Assembly: GCA_023426125.1 (NCBI GenBank)
Contig: JAFABI010000054.1
Coordinates: forward strand, 62,001-126,000
Direction: 5' to 3'
DNA: 64,000 nt
Source: Bacillota bacterium
GTDB lineage: Bacteria; Bacillota; Clostridia; Acetivibrionales; DTU013
The notes beneath the pieces are model-generated. The model saw only the letters and a list, made by a program, of their open reading frames with translations, did not search any database and was not told where the DNA came from. The position numbers and the translations under genes are program-made. Shown in pieces: positions 17,262 to 26,500 of this stretch. Each line of letters begins with the position of its first letter. Within the stretch, counting starts at the first letter, position 1.

Positions 17262-18401
17262 TCACTCCTCTCGCAATGCGGCTGCAGGGTCCATTTTTGC
17301 CGCTTTCATCGCAGGAATGACGGATGTGATCATTCCTGCCGCCGCGGATAGAAAGATGCCGGCGGCCAGGGACACCAGATTGAAACTGAGCCCGAAACTG
17401 CCCATGCCCAGGTTGGCTGCGGAATTAAACACGGAGGCGGCCGCAGTGCCTGCGATTCCTCCTTTTACCGTACAGGAGAGGATTTCGGCGGATATTTCGG
17501 ACAGGATATGCCGGGGCTTCGCCCCAACCGCTGTCCGGATTCCGATTTCCCGTTGGCGGTCCATAACGGATGCCGTAGCAATGTGAATAATGTTCAGGGA
17601 TGCGATCACCAGCACCAGAAGGGAAAGCGCCAGGATGGCTGCCAAGGTCCTCAGGAATTGCTCTTCGCCCTGAAAGACGTTATATTGCTCGGGAACCAGC
17701 TGCAGTGTGGAAATATCGATTCCCATGCCGTCGGACTGGTCCGCCATCCTATCCAGAAGCTCTTCCTTCGAAAAAGCGCCCCGGTCAAGGGGGATTTGCG
17801 CAATCAATCCGGAGTGCTCACTGGTTTTCTCAATATGCTTATAGAGTGTTGTCACCGGCACGAGGATGTCGGCGCCATCCCAAACATACATACTGCCTTC
17901 GTCACCGGCAACAACTCCGATGATTTCATACGGATCTCCGTTAATGGAAAGATGGGTGGCATTTCTGGTTTTTACCAGATCGTCGATATTACTTTTTAAA
18001 ACGCATACTTTCCTGGACTGGTCAACATCCTCCCCGGATAAGAATCTTCCCTTCAGTACCTGCATTTCCATCAAGCCCGCCAATTTACTGTCTGCCCCCA
18101 GGACGCTCCCCACCGGCAGCGGTTCATCCTCGTATGCAACAGTAACATGGGCAATGGCCTTGACGGAGGAGTCAACCCCATCGGGAAGCAGGCGCTGAAC
18201 ATCCCGGGCATAGGGTAAGCCCATATATTGGATTGTTGCCGGTGAGGGAGAATTGACAATCTTATACAGGCCCGATTCCAGTATTTTATTGCGCAGCTCC
18301 ATTGCCATCAACTGGGTCTGCCCCAGCGTAAACACAACAAGAGAACAAAAGACGCCGATGGCTACACCGATACTGAGGAGATTTTTATAAATCGCCTTCA
18401 T
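17262..18401 (-). CDS. MacB-type ABC transporter permease
   Basis: 379 residues. An N-terminal membrane helix (NLLSIGVAIGVFCSLVVFTLG) is followed by a MacB periplasmic core domain (about residues 35-235) and an FtsX domain with three helices (LAAILALSLLVLVIASL onward) and the DRQREIGIRTAVGAKPRHIL coupling loop, ending AAKMDPAAALREE. It forms the pump with the ATPase encoded upstream and the redoxin-fused partner downstream. The ATG follows GAGGAGG; an upstream ATG lies within that site. It overlaps the ATPase gene by 17 bases and nearly abuts the next, so the genes are translationally coupled. Confidence 0.88.
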   Translation of the reverse strand: MKAIYKNLLSIGVAIGVFCSLVVFTLGQTQLMAMELRNKILESGLYKIVNSPSPATIQYMGLPYARDVQRLLPDGVDSSVKAIAHVTVAYEDEPLPVGSVLGADSKLAGLMEMQVLKGRFLSGEDVDQSRKVCVLKSNIDDLVKTRNATHLSINGDPYEIIGVVAGDEGSMYVWDGADILVPVTTLYKHIEKTSEHSGLIAQIPLDRGAFSKEELLDRMADQSDGMGIDISTLQLVPEQYNVFQGEEQFLRTLAAILALSLLVLVIASLNIIHIATASVMDRQREIGIRTAVGAKPRHILSEISAEILSCTVKGGIAGTAAASVFNSAANLGMGSFGLSFNLVSLAAGIFLSAAAGMITSVIPAMKAAKMDPAAALREE

Positions 18402-19173
18402 ATGCCGCCTCCTCATTTGGACCTTTAAATGGACTGTTTAATACGCTGTCCGATGCTTTTTCCAAATACAGGTCTTCCGTGATCCTGCCGTCTTCCAGCC
18501 GGACCAGGCGGTCAGCATAACCGACGATTCTGGGGTCATGTGTAATCACGATTACCGTCATTCCCAGCTGCTCCCGGAGCCTTTGGAGTTCCCTCATGAT
18601 TCCCTCCCCCGTAGTTGAATCAAGGTTACCGGTAGGCTCATCGGCCAGGAGGATGTCCGGATTGTTCACCAATGCCCGGGCAATGGCAACCCGCTGCTGC
18701 TGTCCGCCTGACAATTGGTCGGGGTATCTTTGCCGGACACTATCCAGTCCGACTGCCGACAAAGCCGCCTTTATCCTGTCATCCCACATGTACCGCGGAA
18801 CGGTACTATATTTTAAAGGCAATGCCACATTTGCGGCTACGTCCGATTCAGGCAACAGATAAAAGGATTGAAAAACAAAGCCAAAAACCTCGTTTCGGAT
18901 GCCGGCTTTTTCTTTCGCATCAAGCGCAGGTACATTTCTGCCCGACAGGCGGTATTGCCCGCCGGTGGGCGAATCAAGACAGCCGAGGATATTTAAAAGC
19001 GTTGATTTCCCGGAGGCTGAAGGTCCCATGATTCCAATAAACTCGCTCCTGGCGATGGACAGGTTCACTTCTTTTAAAGCTTGAATGCTGTTGCACCCCA
19101 GAGGATAGTTCTTACTGATCCCAACCATTTCGATTATGTTTTGCTTCTGTCCTTCCTGTAGCTCTCCACCCAT
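18385..19173 (-). CDS. MacB/LolD-type ABC transporter ATP-binding protein
   Basis: 262 residues, complete ATPase: Walker A GPSASGKST, Q-loop FQSFYLL, signature LSGGQQQR, Walker B ILLADEPTGNLD and the switch His in VITHDPR. The family couples ATP hydrolysis to mechanical extrusion of peptides, lipoproteins or antibiotics rather than classical import. The gene overlaps both the PadR gene upstream (40 bases) and the permease gene downstream. GGAGG lies 10 bases before the start. Confidence 0.92.
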   Translation of the reverse strand: MGGELQEGQKQNIIEMVGISKNYPLGCNSIQALKEVNLSIARSEFIGIMGPSASGKSTLLNILGCLDSPTGGQYRLSGRNVPALDAKEKAGIRNEVFGFVFQSFYLLPESDVAANVALPLKYSTVPRYMWDDRIKAALSAVGLDSVRQRYPDQLSGGQQQRVAIARALVNNPDILLADEPTGNLDSTTGEGIMRELQRLREQLGMTVIVITHDPRIVGYADRLVRLEDGRITEDLYLEKASDSVLNSPFKGPNEEAAYEGDL

Positions 19174-19649
19174 TTTAAATCCGCCTCCGCCCTTCCTATA
19201 TTTCTTTCAAAAATCCAGATCATCAGAGAATTCTCGTCTTTTATCTCTGCTTTCTTTTCGATGAGCTCTTTAATCAGCTTTACAAGATAAACCCTGTATT
19301 CTTCCAGCAGAGACGATGCCTTATCCCGGTCAATGAGCTCAAAAGCCGCAAGCTGAAAGGAAAGCTCATCGTGGAACACATTCCAGTCAGGTTTCTGTTC
19401 AAGCCAGCGGGACAGCTGGGTATACCCTTCTGCCGTAAGATTGTAAGTCTTTTTGTCCGGCTTTTCTTCCTGCCGGATTTCTTCGGGAGTAACCAGCCCG
19501 TCTCTTTCCATGCGCGTGAGTGTGGTATAGACCTGTCCGAAATTTAATTGCCATTGCTCCGACACGATCTTCTCAAACATGTTTTTCAGCTCATACCCAT
19601 GCATGGGGTGCTGCGAAAGAATTGCCAGAAATATGTGTTTAACTGCCAT
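19134..19649 (-). CDS. PadR-family transcriptional repressor
   Basis: 171 residues. The N-terminal winged helix is diagnostic (MAVKHIFLAILSQHPMHGYEL, then FGQVYTTLTRMERDGLV), and the C-terminal half is a dimerising coiled coil (AEIKDENSLMIWIFERNIGR region). PadR repressors usually control an adjacent transporter in response to phenolics, antibiotics or envelope stress. Here the regulated system is the ABC pump it overlaps. A perfect 18-bp inverted repeat 11 bases before its start is the expected operator, giving autoregulation of the whole operon. Confidence 0.93.
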   Translation of the reverse strand: MAVKHIFLAILSQHPMHGYELKNMFEKIVSEQWQLNFGQVYTTLTRMERDGLVTPEEIRQEEKPDKKTYNLTAEGYTQLSRWLEQKPDWNVFHDELSFQLAAFELIDRDKASSLLEEYRVYLVKLIKELIEKKAEIKDENSLMIWIFERNIGRAEADLKWVESYRKDRSKT

Positions 19650-19660
19650 AAATCCGCTCC

Positions 19661-19699
19661 GTATATACTCAGTATATAATATATATACTGAGTATATAC
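19661..19699. promoter_or_regulatory. Inverted-repeat operator for the PadR repressor
   Basis: GTATATACTCAGTATATA and TATATACTGAGTATATAC are perfect 18-bp inverted arms separated by three bases. Each half also contains its own ATAC/GTAT symmetry. The site sits directly before the PadR start codon, over the likely promoter, and covers the only regulatory DNA of the pump operon. Confidence 0.75.
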
Positions 19700-19728
19700 G
19701 AGGTCAAGAGAAATGTCAACCGGAATTT

Positions 19729-19791
19729 GGATAACGTCCGGCAGCTGTTTGACGTAGGTTGCATATGCGGACGCGCAATGCGCGCCCTTAC
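19729..19791 (-). repeat. GC palindrome repeat (copy 5 of 7) with extended tail
   Basis: The reverse strand carries GTAAGGGCGCGCATTGCGCG, then a tail containing CTACGTCAAACAGCTGCCGG. The same tail follows the copy near 53.4 kb, so the repeated unit is at least 55 bases long in these two copies. Confidence 0.8.
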
Positions 19792-19887
19792 ACTTTTCAT
19801 AATAATGACAAATTAAGGCAATTGCGAATTGAAAGTATCCCATTTGTCACCTTGAATTCATTGACTGATTTGAATATAATGAACCTT

Positions 19888-21807
19888 ATGAAAACATTGA
19901 TCGTTGCGTTGAATTCCAAGTACATACATTCCGCTCTGGCGCCATGGTACCTGAAGGCTGCGTGCAAAGACAGGTGCGGTGAGCTCAGGGTGCTGGAGTT
20001 TACAATTAATGAGAATCCGGAGTCCGTTCTGGCTGCCATTTATGCGGAGATGGCTGATATTGCCGCCTTTTCGTGCTATATCTGGAATATCGGACAAATC
20101 CTCCGGATCACGGAGAACCTCAAGAAAATCCAGCCGGGTATCATTACGGTTTATGGGGGGCCTGAGGTTTCCTACGATGCGTTTGAACTGCTGCAGAAGC
20201 ATTCCTTTATCGACTATGTGATTTCAGGAGAAGGCGAGAAGCCTTTCCCCGGGCTGCTTGAATATCTGTGTAGGAAATTTGCGGAGCCGTCCTTCTTTCG
20301 TGGGCAGCTTCATGGAAATGAGTTTTCAGGTTCCAGGGGTCATTACCGGAAAGAGGCTGATCCGTCGGAGAATTCCAGCGACCTGCTTTCGACGGATGGA
20401 GGAATTGAATATGCCGCCCGGCATGTGGAAGGGCTTCGGCAAATTCCAGGGCTGACCTACCGTACAGGCGGCACAGTTATAAGTAATCCGCCGGATTTAC
20501 CGCCGGACCTTGCTGAAATTCCATCCCCATATTCTGCTGCGATGCTTGCAGCAATAAAAGATAAAATCGCTTATTTTGAAGCGTCCAGGGGATGTCCTTT
20601 TTCCTGCTCTTATTGCCTTTCCTCAGCCAGCGAAGGAGTCCGGTTCTTTCCCATGGACAGGGTAAAGGAGGAGCTGACGGCAGTAGTAAGAGCAGGAGTG
20701 CGTCAGGTGAAATTCGTCGATAGGACCTTCAACTGCAATAAAGAGAGAGCGAAAGAACTGTTGAGGTTTATTTCCGGACTGAAGCAGACAGGCAATGCCG
20801 TCTTGACGAATTTCCATTTTGAAGCCGCTGCAGACCTGTTTGATGATGAACTCATCCATCTGCTGGCTGAAATGCCCAGGGGGTTAATCCAACTGGAAAT
20901 CGGCATACAAACGGTCAATACCGAGGCTCTTAAAGCGGTAAGGCGGAAAACAGATATTGCCGGGGCCATTAAAAATATCAATCGAATCACGGAAGCGGGA
21001 AATATCCATCTGCATCTCGATTTGATCGCAGGACTGCCTTATGAAGACTTTCAATCATTTAAAGAATCCTTTGACAGGGTCTACGGATTGAAGCCGCATA
21101 CGCTTCAACTGGGTTTCTTGAAGCTGCTCAAGGGTTCAGCCCTTCGCAACGGTTCAGAACAGCATGCATATGTTTTCAGGGATTATGCTCCCTATGAAAT
21201 ATTGTCCAACAGATATGTCGGCTACGACGAATTGACGGTATTAAAAGGTGTGGAAGAAATACTGGACAGGTACTGGAATTCAGGGAGATTTACCTATGCC
21301 CTGAACAATATCACCGGCAATTATTTCACCTCTGCCTTTGATTTCTATCGTGGCTTTTACCGGTACAATCTGGAAATGAACAGGAATATCCAGTCGGTAT
21401 CCGGGCGCGATTTGTTGTCATTATTGCTGGAATATGCAAAAACAGTGAATGGCATTGACATAGCAAGCTTCAAGGAATATTTGAAGCTGGATTTCCTGGC
21501 TTCCGACAGCTCCGGACACCTTCCTGCGATCCTGGAAAGGATAGTGCCCCAGGGGTTTAACGACCAATGCTATGAATTTCTGAAAGATCAGAACAATCTG
21601 GCTGCGTATCTTCCGGCGTTTGTTGGAATTCCTGCCAAACAGATCATGAAAAACGTGCATTTTGAATTGCTTTCCATTGATATATGTGCAAAAACACAAA
21701 GTATCATAGATAAATCCTATTTTGTATATCTTTTCGATTATTCGACCAGAGATACGGTTACCGGCCGTTATAAGTATCTTATACTCCGCCGGTTCGGATT
21801 CCGGTAG
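19888..21807 (+). CDS. B12-binding radical SAM protein (DUF4080 type)
   Basis: About 640 residues. The N-terminal cobalamin-binding-like domain starts KTLIVALNSKYIHSALAPWYL and contains VYGGPEVSYD and ISGEGEKPFPGLLEYL. The radical SAM core has the CxxxCxxC cluster motif as SRGCPFSCSYCLSS near residue 235, then VKFVDRTFNCN and IGIQTVN. The C-terminal 200 residues fit the DUF4080 extension. The substrate is unknown; relatives often methylate or rearrange unactivated carbons. Two starts (19879 and 19888) are possible, without a clear ribosome binding site. It is a lone gene divergent from the PadR operon. Confidence 0.85.
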   Translation: MKTLIVALNSKYIHSALAPWYLKAACKDRCGELRVLEFTINENPESVLAAIYAEMADIAAFSCYIWNIGQILRITENLKKIQPGIITVYGGPEVSYDAFELLQKHSFIDYVISGEGEKPFPGLLEYLCRKFAEPSFFRGQLHGNEFSGSRGHYRKEADPSENSSDLLSTDGGIEYAARHVEGLRQIPGLTYRTGGTVISNPPDLPPDLAEIPSPYSAAMLAAIKDKIAYFEASRGCPFSCSYCLSSASEGVRFFPMDRVKEELTAVVRAGVRQVKFVDRTFNCNKERAKELLRFISGLKQTGNAVLTNFHFEAAADLFDDELIHLLAEMPRGLIQLEIGIQTVNTEALKAVRRKTDIAGAIKNINRITEAGNIHLHLDLIAGLPYEDFQSFKESFDRVYGLKPHTLQLGFLKLLKGSALRNGSEQHAYVFRDYAPYEILSNRYVGYDELTVLKGVEEILDRYWNSGRFTYALNNITGNYFTSAFDFYRGFYRYNLEMNRNIQSVSGRDLLSLLLEYAKTVNGIDIASFKEYLKLDFLASDSSGHLPAILERIVPQGFNDQCYEFLKDQNNLAAYLPAFVGIPAKQIMKNVHFELLSIDICAKTQSIIDKSYFVYLFDYSTRDTVTGRYKYLILRRFGFR

Positions 21808-22028
21808 GTAGCCGCCACCATCCGTATTATTTCATGTTTTCTAATAATTAACAAAATTATTCCAAATATCTTCCATTTCTTATAAAAATAGTGTAAGATA
21901 AAAGCGGATAATGAAATAAATGGGATATAATCCAGTATAAGTGTTTTCCGGCTTAAGGAAGAATAGCATGAAGATGCTTTGTCATTACTGACTGTGCAGT
22001 CGGCGGTAACAGCTGAATGGAGGCTGGC

Positions 22029-22688
22029 GTGGAAAAAATCTGTTTGCAGGAAAACCGCTTCAAAAGGGGGAGTGTCACCGTTGAAGCAGCAATTGTAGTT
22101 CCAATTGTAATCTTGAGCATTGTTGCCGTTATCCTTGCGGGACTGATATTGTACCAGCGGGCTGTTCTCCAGTCTGTAGCCGACAAGGCTGCAAGGGCGG
22201 GGGCAGATACATGGGAAAGCCTTTCGTCGGATATTCTCACAGGGAAGACAGCCATCGGCAGCCTGGACGATAGCGGGCTTTACTGGAGGCTTTTCGAAGC
22301 GGACAAGGGTGAAAAGACGGCCAGGCTGAAAAAATATACGGAAGCATTGCTTGCCAAAGGAAATATCATCAAGCCGGAAAGTTCGGCTGTTTCAGCGGAC
22401 ATCAAGGACTTTCTGATTTATAAAAGATTGGAGTTGACGATTGAAAATGCTTATATACTGCCGGGGGGCGGAGTACTAAGGCTGTTCGGTTCCGACGGAA
22501 AAATCAGGCTTAAGGTCACTTCGTTTGCAGTGGTTGACGACCCTGCCGAGCTTATAAGAAACACCGATTTTATACTGGACATCGAGAAAGAGCTTGAAAA
22601 CAAATATCCCGGCTTGAAAAAGCTTGGCGATAAAACCAGAGACATCTTCAGCAAGTTGAAGGACAATCTGGAGCAGTTTATGGATTAG
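22029..22688 (+). CDS. TadE-like pseudopilin/membrane-anchored protein
   Basis: 219 residues beginning at GTG with GGAGG 5 bases upstream. The N-terminus has the prepilin-like pattern: basic leader, then SVTVEAAIVVPIVILSIVAVILAGLILYQ-type helix with the Glu that marks TadE-like pseudopilins. The rest is a soluble extracellular domain. It is the first of three such genes. TadE proteins are minor pilins of tight-adherence (Tad) pili, but no TadA ATPase, TadB/C or prepilin peptidase is present in the window. Confidence 0.8.
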   Translation: MEKICLQENRFKRGSVTVEAAIVVPIVILSIVAVILAGLILYQRAVLQSVADKAARAGADTWESLSSDILTGKTAIGSLDDSGLYWRLFEADKGEKTARLKKYTEALLAKGNIIKPESSAVSADIKDFLIYKRLELTIENAYILPGGGVLRLFGSDGKIRLKVTSFAVVDDPAELIRNTDFILDIEKELENKYPGLKKLGDKTRDIFSKLKDNLEQFMD

Positions 22689-22721
22689 CTATTGAAACAC
22701 GCCGAAAAGAGGAGGCAGGGT

Positions 22722-25112
22722 GTGAAGTATAACAGAAATTCCGGACAGATTACGGTGCTTTTAAGCATTGTATTGCTGGCAATTCTCATACTGGCAGGAG
22801 TTCTGGTGGATGCGGCGAGAATTTCATCCGCCGGGTCGCTGGTAAAAAGCGCCGTAAGCAGTGCAGCCAGGTCTGCTCTGGCAGGATACTGCAGCAGGCT
22901 TAAAGAGAATTACGGCCTCTTTGGCCTCGATGCGGCAGATGAAGAGGAATTGGAGAATACCGTAAGGCATTATCTCGGGAAAAACCTTCAAATAAACGGG
23001 AGCGGGGCGGATAACGGTGCAAAGGTCGATTTGTATGGTTTCAGGATAGAAAGCATAAATGTGTTTCCGCTTTACAATATGAGTGAAAACAAGGTCTTTA
23101 AGCAGCAGATCCTGGAATATATGAAATACAGGGCGCCCGGGGAGATCGCCGAAGGTTTTCTGGACCGGCTTTCGGCGGTCAGGGAGATGGGGAAAATGTC
23201 GGCGGCCTACGGCAAGAAGGTAGGTCTGGATAAAATCCTGGGAAAGCTTGATAAGGCGCAGCAAAGTCTTAAAAAAAATGTGGACGGCAGCGGCGGCGAT
23301 ACGGATAAGTACATAAACGGGTTCAACCTCAATGGCATATGGGAAAAGACCTTTACGGAATACCTGAGCCGGAGATCCGATTTGAAGGCATCCATGGAAG
23401 AACTTGAAAGGTTGGAGACGGAACTGCAAAAACTGCAGCAGGAGAAAAGCATCACAGGTACAGGGACTTCGGAGGGAGAAAGCACGGAAGGCGGAGAAGA
23501 AGGAGACGGCCCGGTAAACCGTATGAATGACCTGAAAAGTAAAAAGGCCGCGCTGGATGGAAAAATAGGCGGTCTGGAAAACAGCATAAAGGAGGTCTGG
23601 GAAAATCTGCGCTATACACTTACGGAGGATTATACGGCGCCAAATGAAAAAGCGGTGAAGGACATTGATAAAATCATTGAAACGGGAAAGAAGGTCCAGG
23701 AGCTCATCACCGGCCTTGAGACGTTTCTGGACGGCAGTTTTGCCGGAGACAATGAATTTGCCAAAACCCTCAGGGAGGATGTGAACAAGATAAAAAAACT
23801 GCTATTGGAAGGCCGGCAGGCAGCAGACATGATAAAAACCCTGGAAAACAATGCACTTGTACTGAAGCAGCTGGCGGAAAAGCTGGATTTGGTGGACAGC
23901 CTGCCGCTTGACGGAAGCGCAGGGAGTATGAACGGCCCGATTCCGGAGCTGGTTTCGGAATATGACAGCCATGTGGAATATTCCTATGAAATGCCTGAAA
24001 AAGGCGGGAAGGCCGAAGACCCAAGAAAAGGCAAGGTCAGGGAGCTGAAGGATGCCTTGCTGGAAAAGGTTTTTGACGACCGGAACCTTACCTCGGCAGG
24101 CATAATCCCGGAAGAACTGCCGTCAAGCAGGAAATCGGCCAGCAAAAGCTTCGGGGAAGAAGATGCGGGGTATACGGACTTTGAGATACCGGACGAAAAT
24201 GCAAGTGCGGACACGGGTGCCGGGTATGAAGGAGAATTGGGCAATATCGCCGGGGATGCGGATTTGTATGATGAAGAGGGGATGTTCCAGGAAAATGCAT
24301 TCGGATTCATCGGCAGCATCGGAGACCTGCTGGAAGGCGATCTGATCAGGCTCAGGGACAATGTCTATCTAAATGAGTATATCATGGGCATGTTTAAGAA
24401 CCAGGTGTTTTCCGTCAAGCAAGCGGACAACGGCGGGGATTTTACTTTTCTAAACGGCGCTGCCGGAGACGGGAAGGAAACCTTTTTTGAATGCGAAGTA
24501 GAGTATATCCTCCATGGGGATTCGTCGGAAATCACAAACAAAGTATTGACCAACGCCCAGATTTTGCTATTAAGGCTGGGCGCAAACACCTTGCACGTAT
24601 ACGCCGATGCAAAGAAAAGAGAGCTTTCCGTCGTCACTGCGACAGCGGTCGCGGGATGGTGGACAGGGGGTGCGGGGATACCCATCATATCGAATCTGAT
24701 TATGTGCGCCTGGGGTATGGGAGAAGCAGTTCTGGATTTAAAAGCGCTTACCGCAGGGGAACCGGTGCCCATCTACAAGTCGTCCGGTGACTGGAAGCTG
24801 GACATCGGGCTTCCCGGAGCAGGCGGGCCTAAAACAGATGCGAGGCTATATTTTTCCTATCAGGATTATCTCAGGCTTTTCCTGCTTGCCATGAACGAGG
24901 AGGAAAAGCTTGGCAGGATGGAGGACCTGATTGAAATCAATACCGGCCTGGATAAGCCCGGTTTTAAAGCTGCAGGCTGCAATACCGGCATCCGGGTGGA
25001 GGCGGAAGTTTCAATGAAGAATATTTTTTTACCACAGCCTTTCATGCCCGACAGTATCAGAACGGCGGATAGCAGACGGAAAATCAGGGTTCTTGTCTAT
25101 GAGGGGTATTAA
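22722..25112 (+). CDS. DUF5702-like large Tad-associated protein
   Basis: 796 residues from a GTG with AGGAGG upstream. The start (NSGQITVLLSIVLLAILILAGVLVDAAR) is a TadG-like single helix. The large extracellular part includes coiled coil around residues 225-400 (LKASMEELERLETELQKLQQE), an acidic low-complexity stretch (TGTSEGESTEGGEEGDG), and a C-terminal globular region ending RKIRVLVYEGY. The layout matches the clostridial DUF5702 family found beside TadE genes. Function is unknown; surface exposure is likely. Confidence 0.75.
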   Translation: MKYNRNSGQITVLLSIVLLAILILAGVLVDAARISSAGSLVKSAVSSAARSALAGYCSRLKENYGLFGLDAADEEELENTVRHYLGKNLQINGSGADNGAKVDLYGFRIESINVFPLYNMSENKVFKQQILEYMKYRAPGEIAEGFLDRLSAVREMGKMSAAYGKKVGLDKILGKLDKAQQSLKKNVDGSGGDTDKYINGFNLNGIWEKTFTEYLSRRSDLKASMEELERLETELQKLQQEKSITGTGTSEGESTEGGEEGDGPVNRMNDLKSKKAALDGKIGGLENSIKEVWENLRYTLTEDYTAPNEKAVKDIDKIIETGKKVQELITGLETFLDGSFAGDNEFAKTLREDVNKIKKLLLEGRQAADMIKTLENNALVLKQLAEKLDLVDSLPLDGSAGSMNGPIPELVSEYDSHVEYSYEMPEKGGKAEDPRKGKVRELKDALLEKVFDDRNLTSAGIIPEELPSSRKSASKSFGEEDAGYTDFEIPDENASADTGAGYEGELGNIAGDADLYDEEGMFQENAFGFIGSIGDLLEGDLIRLRDNVYLNEYIMGMFKNQVFSVKQADNGGDFTFLNGAAGDGKETFFECEVEYILHGDSSEITNKVLTNAQILLLRLGANTLHVYADAKKRELSVVTATAVAGWWTGGAGIPIISNLIMCAWGMGEAVLDLKALTAGEPVPIYKSSGDWKLDIGLPGAGGPKTDARLYFSYQDYLRLFLLAMNEEEKLGRMEDLIEINTGLDKPGFKAAGCNTGIRVEAEVSMKNIFLPQPFMPDSIRTADSRRKIRVLVYEGY

Positions 25113-25224
25113 CGTACGGCAGGGATTTACAGCAGACAAAAGCCCGGAAAACGGGCATGAAGTGATTGCCGGAATTGGCCGGGTAACAGTTGCGAATGCA
25201 TCGATTGCATAAGGAGGTCAGGAC

Positions 25225-26391
25225 TTGGAAAATGTCTCTGGAGGGGCAGGAAGGTTTTATTTTCGCAAAATGGCCGGGAAAGCGAAGGCAAACAGCGGCT
25301 CCATGACAGTGGAAGCAGCGCTGGTGCTGCCCGTTGCCCTGTGCATTGTCCTATCCGTGGTGTTTTTCATCAAAACCGTCTATACCCATGAACTAGTACA
25401 GCATGCAATTACCGAGACGGCTGAGGAACTGGCTTCTGCCGGGTATATTCTTCATATCAGCGGATTAGGCGAATTGAATACCGGGCTGGAAAGCGGGATG
25501 GAGAGCAGGGCGCAGATATTCAGGAATCATATCGATACTGTGTTTGAAAGCTTTGACAGCCTCGGCGGGTTGTTTGAAACCCGGGAAGCTGTAGATACTA
25601 TTGCTGCAAACCCTGTTGATGAGCTGAAAAATGCGGCGTGCCTGCTGGCGGGGGGAGTATATGATGACCTGAAGACCCAATTGTTTACCCCATTGGTGAA
25701 AATGTATCTGAAAAAATACCTGGCTTCCGGCAGCAGCCGGGAGGTTGATCAAAAACTCCGGGCGTTGAACATCCGAAATGGCTTTGAAGGCCTTGATTTT
25801 TCAGGATCGACCTTTTTGACGGATGACAAAAATGAGATCGACATCGTCGTAAAATACCGGATCAATTTACCGGTTCCCATAAAAATAGTACCGGAGGTGG
25901 AAATCGTCCAGAGGGCGGCGGCGAGAGCCTGGATGGGCGGAGATGACCCTTCCGGCGTCATCGAAGAGGGTGATGGGGAGGATCTATGGGCGCTGGATAA
26001 TTTCACCCGGGGGAGAAAAATACAAAGCATCTTTGGAGCCAATCTGCCCTTTAACTTTCCTGTGATTGCGAAATTTGAGAACGGAAAGGCTACCATGATA
26101 AAAAGCATGGATCTGACGGCCAAAAGCTATAAGGACAGCTTTACTGTGACCAAAACTCTGGATGAGTACCTGTCGGCCCTGCATGCTTTCAAAGGCCAGG
26201 AAGAACCGTGGGGGAGCAGTAAAACAGTAATCAGGGCACAGGAAATCAAGGCTAAGGAGCTTCTTCTTGTAATACCGAAAAACCAACTGGATCCGGCAAC
26301 CGAGCAGTTGCTTGTTGCTTTTGCAGACAAAGCTTCGTCCATGGGGATCCAGCCGGTTATTGAAAGATACGGGTTGAAAAAAATTGAATGA
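25225..26391 (+). CDS. TadE-like membrane-anchored protein
   Basis: 388 residues from TTG, chosen because AAGGAGG lies 7 bases before it. A prepilin-like helix (GSMTVEAALVLPVALCIVLSV) follows a basic leader of about 25 residues; the Glu in TVEAA is the TadE hallmark. The extracellular part is alpha/beta with no further recognised motif. It ends the trio of Tad-like genes and has no terminator of note before the convergent gene. Confidence 0.78.
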   Translation: MENVSGGAGRFYFRKMAGKAKANSGSMTVEAALVLPVALCIVLSVVFFIKTVYTHELVQHAITETAEELASAGYILHISGLGELNTGLESGMESRAQIFRNHIDTVFESFDSLGGLFETREAVDTIAANPVDELKNAACLLAGGVYDDLKTQLFTPLVKMYLKKYLASGSSREVDQKLRALNIRNGFEGLDFSGSTFLTDDKNEIDIVVKYRINLPVPIKIVPEVEIVQRAAARAWMGGDDPSGVIEEGDGEDLWALDNFTRGRKIQSIFGANLPFNFPVIAKFENGKATMIKSMDLTAKSYKDSFTVTKTLDEYLSALHAFKGQEEPWGSSKTVIRAQEIKAKELLLVIPKNQLDPATEQLLVAFADKASSMGIQPVIERYGLKKIE

Positions 26392-26500
26392 CCGCCCTCC
26401 GTCAAAGCAAAGCATTTTCATAGCAAGGAAGTACCCGACAATGTTGGAAACCGAATGCAGGGCAGTCATTTGCTAAAAAGGCGGTACCTAGGCCCGGATT

